This document shows, piece after piece, positions 34,771 through 45,310 of a stretch of DNA of 64,000 nt. The notes below the pieces were generated by a model that saw only the letters and a list, made by a program, of their open reading frames with translations, had not been told where the DNA came from and made no database searches. Made by a program: the position numbers and the translations under genes. The first letter of the stretch is position 1. Each line of letters starts with the position of its first letter. This DNA comes from Eutypella sp. D-1 (taxonomy: Eukaryota > Ascomycota > Sordariomycetes > Xylariales > Diatrypaceae). The DNA is taken from assembly GCA_023313575.1 (NCBI GenBank), contig JAJTTP010000012.1, positions 1,240,001-1,304,000 on the forward strand, read 5' to 3'.

Positions 34771-35120
34771 TCACGCAGACACGGCCTCGGCTTCGCGGGC
34801 GGCCCTCCGCGCGCGCTTCTCGAGCAGGATCTGCTTGCGTTCCTCGATGACGGCGGTCTGGCGCTCGTGCACGCCCTCGAGCCAGTAGCCGAAGCTGGCG
34901 CCCGTGCCCGCGAACACGGGATACGCCCATAGCGAGCCCCGGTTGAACAGCGGTCGCATCTCCAGCCCTAGCTGCCAGAACCGGACCGCCACGCCTGTAG
35001 GGGGTTCGGGTTAGTCTTGTTGGGGGATATGGGTGTGGTGGTTACATAGGTAGAGAGGTGGAAAGGGGGGGGGGGGCATCATGACGTACCGAAGCCGGAC
35101 CAGAAAAGAACTCGGTGCAT
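34771..35120 (-). CDS. Probable small accessory subunit of mitochondrial complex I (14-kDa type)
   Basis: Two exons (35090-35120, 34771-34994) join in phase to give 84 residues. The protein starts MHRVLFWSGFGVAVRFW, continues with GLEMRPLFN and a membrane-like stretch (LWAYPVFAGTGASFGYWL), and ends in a charged helix (RKQILLEKRARRAAREAE). This plan, with one helix, a short N terminus and a basic C-terminal helix, matches my recollection of a fungal NADH:ubiquinone oxidoreductase accessory subunit of the inner mitochondrial membrane. The exact subunit name is not certain. The first exon is 31 nt and the 95-nt intron carries a 12-base G/C homopolymer, so prediction could miss the true start. 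It diverges from the SHG1-domain gene. Confidence 0.65.
35065..35076. repeat. Homopolymer run of 12 G inside an intron
   Basis: It lies in the intron of the small complex I subunit gene, and reads as a C run in the transcript close to the donor. Confidence 0.85.
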
Positions 35121-35722
35121 TATTGTGAATGTGAGTGTGAATGTGAATGGAGGGTGGTTGTTGTAGTGGTGTTGAAAAGGGCCGATCGTAAGTGGTGCCT
35201 TTCCTCTCTCCCTTCTTCTTCCTAAATCGAGGGTCGACCCTGTGGTTGAGCGCTTTCGCAAGGGGTGGTCGGGTGTGGTGGTCGTCGTCGTGCTATGCTT
35301 TCTGCTTTGCTTTGCTTCCAGTTATCGACTGAGATGAGGTTAGTCAGTTAAGCCGAATTGGCAATCCGGGGCTGATGAATGGAAAGCCACTGCCTACCTC
35401 CACCAAAGTCACTACACTACTACCACTACGGCTAGTGTTGAATTACATAAGCTGGGAAGATGTTAAAAAAAGCCACCGGTATTTTCCCGTATCAATAGGT
35501 AACTTCGTACCATTGGTCCACTCAATATGGAAGGCATCACCCATGTATAATTGATTGCAGGGATAGACAGTTCTAATGTTCTGTTGCTTGTTCTTTCCTT
35601 TTTACTTAAGTAACTACCTAGGTACAAGGAAACGCGTCTAGCCAATTGGAGTAGCTGTCAAATTACCTACCAATTACTACATATTATCATCTATCATTTA
35701 CATTGAATTCTGCCACTGCATA

Positions 35723-35757
<35 letters not shown>

Positions 35758-36023
35758 AACCCATGTCAATGAATCCGAGTCTAGATTTCGCGATTCAAAC
35801 GTTACCTTTTCCCTCTTTCTCCTACCCATCTCGTTCTGCTTCATTCTCATATGACGTGGATCTATGAACAGTAGGCCCCTCAATCCCATTATCCAATTCG
35901 TAGGAAATCACCCTTCAGACATATAGGGGTTCCATCACAATCCTTCATTTCCAAGCATATCGCGTCGCATGAGACCCTGTTTTTGGCCCTTTACAACACT
36001 CACGAAGCCAGACGGCTTCGGTG
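35121..36023. promoter_or_regulatory. Divergent spacer between the complex I subunit and SHG1-domain genes
   Basis: A 903-bp region holding two promoters. It has an exact TACCTAGGTA (35615-35624) and a T27-A9 tract (35724-35759). No supported ORF. Confidence 0.45.
35724..35759. repeat. T27 followed by A9 homopolymer tract
   Basis: Twenty-seven T are followed directly by nine A, about 265 bp upstream of the SHG1-domain start. It could be a poly(dA:dT) nucleosome-depleting promoter element. A retroposed tail on the minus strand is the alternative, but no element body or target duplication was recognised. Confidence 0.85.
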
Positions 36024-38739
36024 ATGGCTAGCATGGCCTCCACAGAGCCCACACCCATACCAGCAACGGCACCCGCGTCCAAAGCTACGTCTGTACAGCC
36101 CAATGGAAGTCTCGCTGTCGCACCTCGCAAATTCAAAGCTTCTGAACTACCGCTATCCTCTGCTACGCGCTCTGCTATAGATAGTCTGGCTCACAGCTTC
36201 AAGAAGAAAGGCGGCTATGATGCTATTCGCAAACAAATCTGGGAAAAGTTTGAAGCTAGCGTACGTTCACACCCCTTAGAGACTATTCCCAGCACCTTAC
36301 TACCCATAAAACAACATAACACATTGTGCCCAGCTCCGTTACTAACATTGCACCTCCCTTATCTAGGATTATGAAGCTCAAGTTACAAAATCTATTCTCC
36401 AAGTTGCTGAGCAGGAGGTCGAACGTATTCCCTCCCAGCTGCTATCCATCGACCGTCGCAAAGGCGCTGCTCTCATCGATGGCGCCCTTGATCGATCCGG
36501 CGTCTACCAGAAGGCCGAAGATGTAATTGATGAGCTCATTGACGTCCGCGCCATCGAGGCGCGCATACGTCAGCTACGTGAAGTCGAGATCGGCGCCGAG
36601 GCCGCTGAGGAAGAGCGGGTCCGCGGCTCCAAGACCGACGAGGAATATGCAATGGAATCATCCGCCCGCCTGGAAGAGCGGGACCGCATCCGACGTGTGC
36701 TGAAGGAGAAGGAGGAGCAGATCCTCGAGGAAAAGCGAAAGATCGAGCGTGAGGAGCGCAAGAAGCGCGAGCGCGAATTAGAGAAGGCCGAGGCCAAACG
36801 TAAGGAAGAACGAGATGCCCGACGCCGTGAACGCGAGAAGCGAGAGGAGGAGCGCGAGCGTGAGCGCGAGAAAGAGAGGGAAGAGCGTCGCCGTGCCAGA
36901 GAGCTGGAGCGCGAGAGGGATCGGGAGAGAGATCGTGAGAGAGACCGCGAGAGAGACCGCCGCCGATCGAGATCAAGAGATAGATCACGACACCGAGACC
37001 GAGATCGGGACCGTGAGAGGGATAGTGATCATGACCGGGATCGCGACCGAGACCGTAGCCGGCGCCGGGACAGCAGAGAACGAAGACGACGCGATCGATC
37101 CAGGGATGACCGAGAACGTGAGAGCAGCCAAGTCACCAAGAAACAACTTTCGAAGGAGGAGCTCGAGAGGCTTGAGCAGGAAGCACTGGCAGACCTACTA
37201 CGTGAGAGTACGAACAAAAGCGAAACCAAAGCGCCGGAAGTGGAAATCGACGAGTCTCTTGCACCGCCGCCTAGAAGGACCAAGCCTGCGTCAGCCATCC
37301 AGCCTATCAGACGCGATTCGACGAAGGCTTCCGATTCTAAGAAGGTAGCCGAGCTTGTAAAATCAGATTCGAAGGACTCGGGCAAAGAAGCCAATGGGCC
37401 AAAGGAGGCACAAGACCCCAAGCCGACAGAGCCCGAGAAGGAAACCCCTAAACCAAGCGACGTCAAGGAGGCCAAAGTCGTCACAGATTCTAAGATGAAG
37501 GAGGAACGACGAGCCAGTCCCGCACCATCGAAACAACCCGATCGCTCCCGTGATACGGATGACGCAAAACACAGCCGTTCAGTCGCCCAGCCCGAGAGAA
37601 AGGACAGGAGCAGATCACGACATCGTTCTGACCGCAAGGAGCGTAGCCGGTCAAGAGATCATGGCAGAGAACGGGACCGAGACCGCGAACGAGATCGTGA
37701 GCGGGATAGAGATCGCGACCGGGATAGAGACCGTGAACGAGATGCTCCTAGAGAGAGGGACCATTATAGACCAGATCACAGAGATGGAAGTCGATCTCGC
37801 TTACGCACTGATCGAGACCGGCATGAAAGAAGCAGGTCTCGAACTAGACCCGAACGGGTAGAAGTGAGTCTTACTCGAGATGAATACAGACCTGGTCGGA
37901 GGGACCGTAGCCGATCACGCATCAAGGACGACCGAGACAAGCGCGATCGGAGTCGGTCTCGAGCTCGCCGTGATGACCGGCGCGAGAGGTCTCGATCACC
38001 TCGACCCCGGATCGAGAGACGAGATCGGAGCCGCTCACGGTTGCCTGACCGGGACCGAACCCGCGACCGCAAGAGCCGTTCCCGCTCCCCCCGCCCGACC
38101 GAACTCAACGACGCGGAAACCTGGAAGCAGGGAGAGATCAAGAAGCGCGAGCAGGAGGCCAAAGCTTACTTGGCTGCACAGCGTGAAGCGCGCGAGAAGG
38201 GACTCCCAGTTCCGGGGCTCAACGACAGACATAGCGTCGGAGATCGCTCGCCGGAGGTCAAACGAACCGCATACACCATCGACGAGATCGACCGCTACCG
38301 GCCGGGTGACCGCGATAGGACGCGCGATAGGGATCGTGATCGTGATAGAGACGATCGGCGACGCCCCAGTAGGAGCCGTAGTCGCCGCCGCGATCGTGAT
38401 CGAAGCCGTAGTCGGGACAGAGACCGAGATCGGGATCGTGAGAGGGAGCGCCGACGATCCCGGGACCGGGACCGGGACCGTGATAGAGACACCCATAGGC
38501 CAGGCACCAGCGACAAGTACCGTGACCGCGAACGGGAAAGGTCACGGGATAGCCGCCGTGATAGGGATAGAGACAGGGATAGGGATCGGGATAGAAGCAG
38601 GGATCGTCGGAGCCGGCGCGACCGTAGTACGGAATCGCGTCGCGACAACAGGGACCGCGACCGCGACCGAGACCGGGATACCAGAAGAGACCGCCGAAGC
38701 CGCAGCCGCAATACCAGACGGAGCCGCAGCCCACGCTAG
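36024..38739 (+). CDS. SHG1: COMPASS Shg1/BOD1-domain protein with a long RS/RD/RE-rich tail
   Basis: Two exons (36024-36260, 36367-38739) give 869 residues. The Shg1/BOD1 domain spans about residues 50-140: SFKKKGGYDAIRKQIWEKF, then TKSILQVAEQEVERIP and DRSGVYQKAEDVIDELID. In yeast Shg1 is a small accessory subunit of the Set1 H3K4 methyltransferase complex, and BOD1 proteins are the animal relatives. From about 175 a charged coiled coil (EEQILEEKRKIEREERKK) begins. The remaining 650 residues are almost entirely RD, RE, RS and KE dipeptide repeats, as in splicing RS proteins, with one less biased island near 710-770 (WKQGEIKKREQEAKAYLAAQ). The ATG at 36024 is followed by another at 36033 and either could be used. 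Nuclear location is inferred. Confidence 0.82.
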
Positions 38740-41700
38740 GAAACCAGGGACTCGGCGATCACCAAATCCCTGTCTACACCTGCCGCCGAGGCCAACAAGG
38801 GCGTCCCGACCCCGCCCCCAGCACACGCTTTCCGGGCAGCTTAAAATCGACGGGAACGCGCGCGCTGAACCACTTCACCTGCTGGCCTTAACACTTTAGT
38901 GTTAACTAGCTATGGCTACTCATTCTTATCTGACCGTCGCTGTGTAAAACCAGGCCCTCGCTACTTTTAATCGTGTATTTTCAATGCCTCATATTTACTA
39001 CTGCTGGGCTTCTTTCCGGACTTCGCATACGCCGCCCTCCTTTACCTACGAAACACCCCTATACCCCCCCTCCCATCTAATGCACCTTGTCCATAACCCC
39101 CCACCGGATTCGAGCGGGAGCATACCCAAGGGACGGCGCTTACTTATTGATATTTTTTACTGTGTTTTACGGGTTCCTACTCGGGGTGTGTCTCCGGCCT
39201 AAGGCTTTTTTGACGGGTGGGAAGAGAGTGAGGAGAGAAGAGGTCCGGGAGAGCACGGGTTAAAGCTGGATAGATCGAGATAACCTTAGGTTAGCTAGCT
39301 ACCTGGGTAAATACAACATAGGCTTCATTTGCCGTATCATCAAGGACGGGAGGCAGATTTGTCTAATGTGCTAATAACATCTGTCGAATATGTATAGATA
39401 TATGTATATATGCACGCGCAGGGCATCAGCGGCGGGTTCCCTATGAGTATATACTTTGCGATGGAAATTCCCATTATAAAATAATCGCGTCCATAGGTAC
39501 GCAGCCGCCTACCACCACTATGTCCTATCTAGTGACTGGATGGAATCACGCACTTGCATCGCATCTATGTATATAATACATACACCCTTCTCTTGAGAAT
39601 ATTCGACAGGGTTCTTCTTGAGCGAGGCCCTGTGGCCTACCAGTTAGCCAGCCTTGGAGCCGGCCATATTGCTGTAGCCTTCTGCCGTCCCCTGTTGTGA
39701 ACCTCTGCCTGCTTGAATGCTCGAGTGCCTACCTATATTTGTCTAGGAGGCGTCGTATGCATATATATATTCTCGAATTGCCAACTCAAACAATTACTGG
39801 AGTGGACATCAAGTATAGCCAGCTGCGTACTTATCTGCGTGTAGGCAGGTACGCATAGAATCAAGCACGGGCGAGAGGCAATTACATTACCCCCTTTGAC
39901 TTTCCCGCCGACGTTTTCTCGGGCCGGGAAACGAACGTCGCCGCTCAGACTCCATTTATTCATTCACTCATTCACTCGAGCATATGTCAGCAAAACCTCA
40001 ACTCCTCATTGGTGGGTAGGTGGGTGAGCTCATCATATATACGGAGTTTCGTACGCAACGTGTGTTTACGTGCTGTCGTTGTCGTCGCGGGACTGGCTGT
40101 GTGCGGCTCTAGTGACGGAGGAACTAATTTTTATGTAGGTAGCTAGACTTTTATTTTATTTTTCTCCTATTGTAGGCGAAACGGCATTTTTTTCGAAATG
40201 CGCCTGATGAAACGAACCAGGTGGTTTTGAGCGGGCGGGGATGGGATAAATTGGGGAACCGCTCGCACTGACTGACGGGATGAGCGCGGCTACCGTGTAT
40301 GTCTTTATGCAGGGGGGCTTGGTTGATGGATTCTATGGTATCTAGATAGCTACTTCCTCAATAGCAAGGAGGCTATGTAACGCTATCGTGAGAAAGAGGT
40401 GGATGTGAATATTGGGAGAATGTTGAATTATAAACTTGTAGAGATAAAGATGATTGGACCTGCTGGCTGACTTTACATTGACTGGCAAGACTGGATTGTT
40501 CTTGACTCCAAGTGCTCACTCTCTCTCACCTTGCTCACTCAGTCGCTGCTGGGTTCCGGAATTGATGATCTTTAGTCGAAATAAGAAGCGTCATACGTCT
40601 TGGCAGGGTTATGGGGTGGCTTGGACGGTGGTCCTGGTAAGTTCTACTTGTCCCTGGGCTTGCCTGGGGGCTGTCACAACGCGCGGGTATCAAGGATTCC
40701 CCAAGTGTCCCAACCTAGAAACCAACCTGGGCACCCCAACCTGCCAACCAACCTCAAACCTGGCAGTTTGGATTGGAGATGGCCGGCTTTTTCTGTCAGA
40801 TCCAATTCATCATCATCTTCTTTTTCTATAACTTGTACATGTCCAAGGGCTTCTCCTCCCTCATGGTGGATAGTAAGTATGTAGTAGGAACATTTCCCCC
40901 GCCCTTGTAGTATCTTGGCGCCAAGTGCCAGGGCCTATGTTCAAGGTTGATAATACCATGTAAGATAGTAAGGATTTGGACTATTTACGGATATTCCAAC
41001 CTGGGAATCCCTGTTGCCATGAACTTCTTTTTAAGGAAGTCTCGGGAGGGGAGTCATGACATAATGCCTTAAAAAGAACACTGCCGCCTTGAACAAGCCG
41101 CTGGCGGTCACCTGCCCGCCCGCCCGTCGCCTCTGCTGTCGAATTCCTCCCCCCGTTGCCGATGCCCGGCTATTCGGCTTGATCGAATGTTTTACGTAGT
41201 TGTTAGTTGCATAGATCTCTTGTTATGTAATTCTAGTCACAGCCCCAAAGTCCGATATTCATAGTACATCTCCGTACCTAAGTAATGCATGGAAGAGTGC
41301 GTATACAAAAAGAAAAACCCCATCCCCCGCCACAGGGTGCTTCCTAAAGAGCGGGGACAGTGGTCATCTATCATTGGCCAATATTCTTACCTAATACTGT
41401 TACCTACATGGGTACATAGGTACATACTATGTATAACTTTCCCAGGTTCATTTTGGCCCAGATTCCCAGGTGGAGTTACCTAGTATGTATGTACAAGTAA
41501 GTTCACCTGCCAGCCAGTCCCCATACCTCGTACCTACCTAGGTACCCAGACCTCCTACATTGGGTATTAGGTATTGTAGTTACCTGCTAACTAAACCAAA
41601 CCTATCCCCATCCCTTCCACCTTTCCTTTCAACTTTTGTACTTCGTCATTCTATTCTATTCATTCTATTCGACCACTTGATATTCTATTACTATTCCTGT

Positions 41701-42976
41701 CCACTATCTTCTCCTGTTACGCAACACGCCAGTTTCAACGCTAGCTGTGACCTCTCTCTCTCTCTCTCTCTCTTTCTCTTTTTTTAAACCTATCCACTAT
41801 CTATTCCAACCTTTCCTATTATTCCAAATTTTGTCACTTTTTTTGCTTTGTGGTTCTCTTCTTTTGTTTCTTTTTGGGGCCTTTTTTTCTCCCCCTGCTC
41901 TTGTTGGAAGGATTGAGATCGGCTCCGGACAGACCGCAATATCCAACCTTATTTGTGTGAGAGAGGTCTACTGTTCTACTGTAAAACCTGGGAAAATAAA
42001 ACCCGTAACCCGTAACCCGTACCTACCTACGATTCCACAATTACCTAACCTCGAATTTATACGCTCTGTTCACACCGGCGCTCGAAGTCTAAAATTCCAC
42101 CGACCAGCACCGACAACCTAGGTACGTAGGTTCATAGGTACCTACATAGAAAAAGTGTAGGTAGGTTGGTAGTTTCCCAGGTTCCCATTACCATTACCGG
42201 CGTGCCCGACCAAATCGTCCCCGACCAAGCTGGCTTGGCTTTTAAACCTGGAAACCTCCCCTCTTCCCCCCGGAACCAAAGCCTAGACCGGTCCAAGTTC
42301 ATCGTCGTTGCTGCTGCATGACACACCAAACATACCAACAAATACACCAATACACACACCAATACACGCCAATACACACCAACGCACTCCAGTAACAACA
42401 CCTGAACTTACCACTACCAACCCCTACTATACTACCACCACCGATCGATTGACCGACCGAACGAACGAACGAGCGAACGAACAAGTGACAATCAACCATC
42501 ATCGACTTGCCACCTGCCTGATTGTCCCGCCCGATTCAATCCATCACGATCATCAACCTCCTCTCCTTTCCTCTCCTCTCCTCTCCCATCCTCAATCTTC
42601 CATCCTCCTTTCAACCTATTGTGTCTTTCCCTCCTCCCTTTTCCCTATTGTCTTGAACCTTCGTTGCTTTCGAGTCGGCGCTAGGCGGTTCAATTCGATT
42701 GATACATGAATCGGGGCTGTCGTCCTCGACAATTCGACATCCGGATGCCGAAGCCCTAAAATCCGTGACGGAGACGTCCCTAGCGGTAGCGGTAACGGTA
42801 CCGGTCGCATTCGCTCTTCGACTGCTTTCTCATATCCCACACCCATCACTCACTACCCCTCCCGTTCATCAGGTGGCGTTATCACCATCACGATTTAAAA
42901 CGACGAAAACGGCCACACGACCACACGACCACCCGATTATACGACCACTCAAGATCCTTGTAACTACTGACTTGAG
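38740..42976. other. 4.2-kb gene-poor spacer upstream of the Ssh4-like gene
   Basis: No domain-bearing ORF is visible. The left part is the 3' flank of the SHG1-domain gene. The right 1.4 kb is strongly pyrimidine-rich or repeat-rich and looks like a long promoter and 5' leader: TACCTAGGTA at 41535-41544, a CT dinucleotide run (about 41752-41772), an ACACCAATAC-type repeat (about 42325-42390), GAACGAAC repeats (about 42456-42482) and CCTCTCCT repeats (about 42560-42590). Confidence 0.45.
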
Positions 42977-44584
42977 ATGCGAACCATCATCGACATGAAC
43001 GGTGTTCTGATTGGCTTGTTATCAAGCCTGGGCTCGGCCCTGCTGATCGCCCTCGTCTGCTTCATAATCTACTTCTTCCGATATACCGCTTCCGGTCGTA
43101 TTTTCCTCGATCGCATCGGTCGCCCCGGCGAATATGACGATGAACAGGCGTTCGCGAGGGAGGAGGCTGAAGCCCTCGAGACTATGGACGATATGCAGAG
43201 GACTGAGTACCTGAGAGCTAAAGGTAACCACACGACGATGCAACATATCCCCCTAATTATTGTATTACCAATATTAACAATTCATCCTAGCATATATACA
43301 AGGACATCCGCCCGAGTCCATCCAGACAGACATTTCTTTATCGCAATATCTCGCCATACAAGAGAAGGGCGTGTCAGCGTGGGAGTTCGAACCTGAGTTG
43401 GAGATCGCAAACTGTTTCGTCGAGGCGAGGACCGAAATCGAGTTCTTTGATTCCGAATGCACCGTAATGAGCAATTTGCCCGTGCCCAAGCAAAATGAGG
43501 TCTACTACTGGGAGGCCAAGATCTACGACAAGCCCGAGAACACTTCGATAAACATCGGTATGTCGACAAAACCATACCCGCTCTTCAGGCTCCCCGGTAT
43601 GTCTACGAAACGTCCCCCTCCATATATATATAGTTCGAGGCCTTGCTGATTATCTGACCGTCTCGTCTAGGTTTCCACAAGTATTCCGTCGCCTACGCGT
43701 CCACGGGCCATCGGCGGTACAACCAGCCCTTCAATCCTACGCCTTACGGTCCCCCGTTTGTACAAGGCGACGTCATCGGTATTGGTTATCGTCCTCGGAC
43801 CGGCACAATATTCTTCACCCGTAATGGCAAGAGGCTGGAAGATGTGGTACACGGCTTAAAGTCGCAAAATTTCTTTCCCTCCGTTGGCGCCAATGGCCCT
43901 TGCGTCGTGCATGTCAACTTCGGCCAAGCTGGCTTTGTCTTCATCGAGGCCAATGTGAAGAAATGGGGGCTGGCTCCCATGACCGGCAGCTTGGCACCGC
44001 CCCCACCTTACGGTAGCGAACAAGGCAGTATCCTACTTGCGTCTGGACGGAGAAAGGACGAGTACTCGGGGTCGCCTTCTAGGAGCCAGAGCTACCCCTA
44101 CTCACCACAAACATATAACACCCGTGGACCGATACCCGAGCAGGGACACTCACGGACAAGAAGCGGGAATTACAGAGTGCTGCCGCCTACAAGCCCCGGA
44201 CCACAGAGGAGTCCTACTGATATTTCTCTGGCACAGCTGGTACCGACAGACGAGGCAGGTGAGGCCAGCGGCACCACCCATGCCGCCGCCGGCGTCTCGG
44301 GGGATCACGTGGTCGACGTGATCGGCTTAGGTCTGCGTGACGCAGCGAACCCACCACCCGAATACACTAGCCCTGAGCATTCCGATGCCGACAGTACGGA
44401 TGATAGCGATTCCGAGACCGATCATGTCCCGTTGATAAGGGGCCCCCGAGCACGCGGCGTTTCCTCTGCCGCCACGATTAGGCCGAATCCGCCCATTCCT
44501 AGTTATAGTGACGCAATCCGACAAGGCGCTGGTAGGGATAGGAGCCGAAGTGACGTCACAATGGGAAGGCGTAGTGGAAGCTAA
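42977..44584 (+). CDS. SSH4: Ssh4/Ear1-like SPRY-domain adaptor of the Rsp5 ubiquitin ligase
   Basis: Three exons (42977-43223, 43291-43596, 43671-44584) give 488 residues. One membrane helix lies near the N terminus (about 9-33, GLLSSLGSALLIALVCFIIYFF). A SPRY domain follows at about 125-265: EVYYWEAKIYDKPENTSINIG, then FHKYSVAYASTGHRRYN, DVIGIGYRPRTGTIFFTRNG and GPCVVHVNFGQAGFVF. After it comes a disordered Ser/Pro/Arg-rich tail with two PY motifs, PPPPYG and PPPEY, the binding sites for WW domains of Rsp5-type ligases. This membrane-SPRY-PY order is that of yeast Ssh4 and Ear1, which bring cargo to Rsp5 for sorting into multivesicular bodies and the vacuole. Localisation to endosome or vacuole membrane is inferred. 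A second in-frame ATG is at 42992. Confidence 0.88.
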
Positions 44585-45208
44585 ACAGCAATGGGGACGG
44601 CAGGAATTGAGATGCGACGACTTGCGCCGACATAACTCGCCTACGAATCGGATCGACACGCCTTTCGAATCCGGTGCGAGATCGGTTGCGAGATCAATAC
44701 GACGACTTGGTTGTCCCCCCGGTTTGGAATCGGAACGATATGTGTAACTATTAGCCCTCATGGAATGCGGAGTTTTACGGCCGAGTGTTACATTTGCAAA
44801 ACTGCTCTTTTTTTTTGGTATAGACAACAACAGCACAGCACAGGGTTTGCGGCATTGGGTTTAGGCGGGCGGGTAAAGGAAGGTTGGCGGCGGACAAACT
44901 GACGAGATACCTCTTTTTTGTTTTTGTTTTTTCCCTTTTTTTTCTTTCCTTGACTTTGGTCTTTTGGAGCGGGTGTCCCCATCACAAGTCATATCACACA
45001 AACAGTCGGAGTAAACAAAAGAAAAACTCAGAGTCGCCTATTTCTCCCTTCTCTATTTTCTCAGGTCTTATACCATTTCTTTTTTTTTCTTGGTAATGTT
45101 TTCATTACTCGAAAACGGGACGTCGAACATATAGGCCTTGGGGGACGGGAGCTATAGCATCGGGCGAGGGGTCGACTGAGCCAATAGCGACAGCGACATT
45201 GACGTCCT

Positions 45209-45310
45209 TACCGAGATCGAGATCGAAACCGATACCAAAACCGATACCGATACCAACGCCGAGCCCGAGACCAAGCCCGAAATCCGGATCCGGAGCCGGA
45301 ACCGCGATGA
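45209..45310. repeat. Degenerate ACCGAT/ACCGAG hexamer repeat
   Basis: About 100 bp built from hexamers such as ACCGAT, ATCGAG, GCCGAG and CCCGAG. On the plus strand one frame would encode alternating Thr/Glu/Asp-type dipeptides. No larger gene was found around it, so it is either a minisatellite or a relic of a coding repeat. Confidence 0.6.

Noticed and set aside
37029..38734. Long ORFs opposite or offset to the SHG1-domain gene
   Set aside because: They are Ser/Arg- or Gly/Tyr-rich translations forced by the RS/RD repeat DNA, without domains.
41101..42709. Pro/Ser/Leu-rich ORFs upstream of the Ssh4-like gene
   Set aside because: They arise from pyrimidine-rich leader DNA and simple repeats; no homology was seen.
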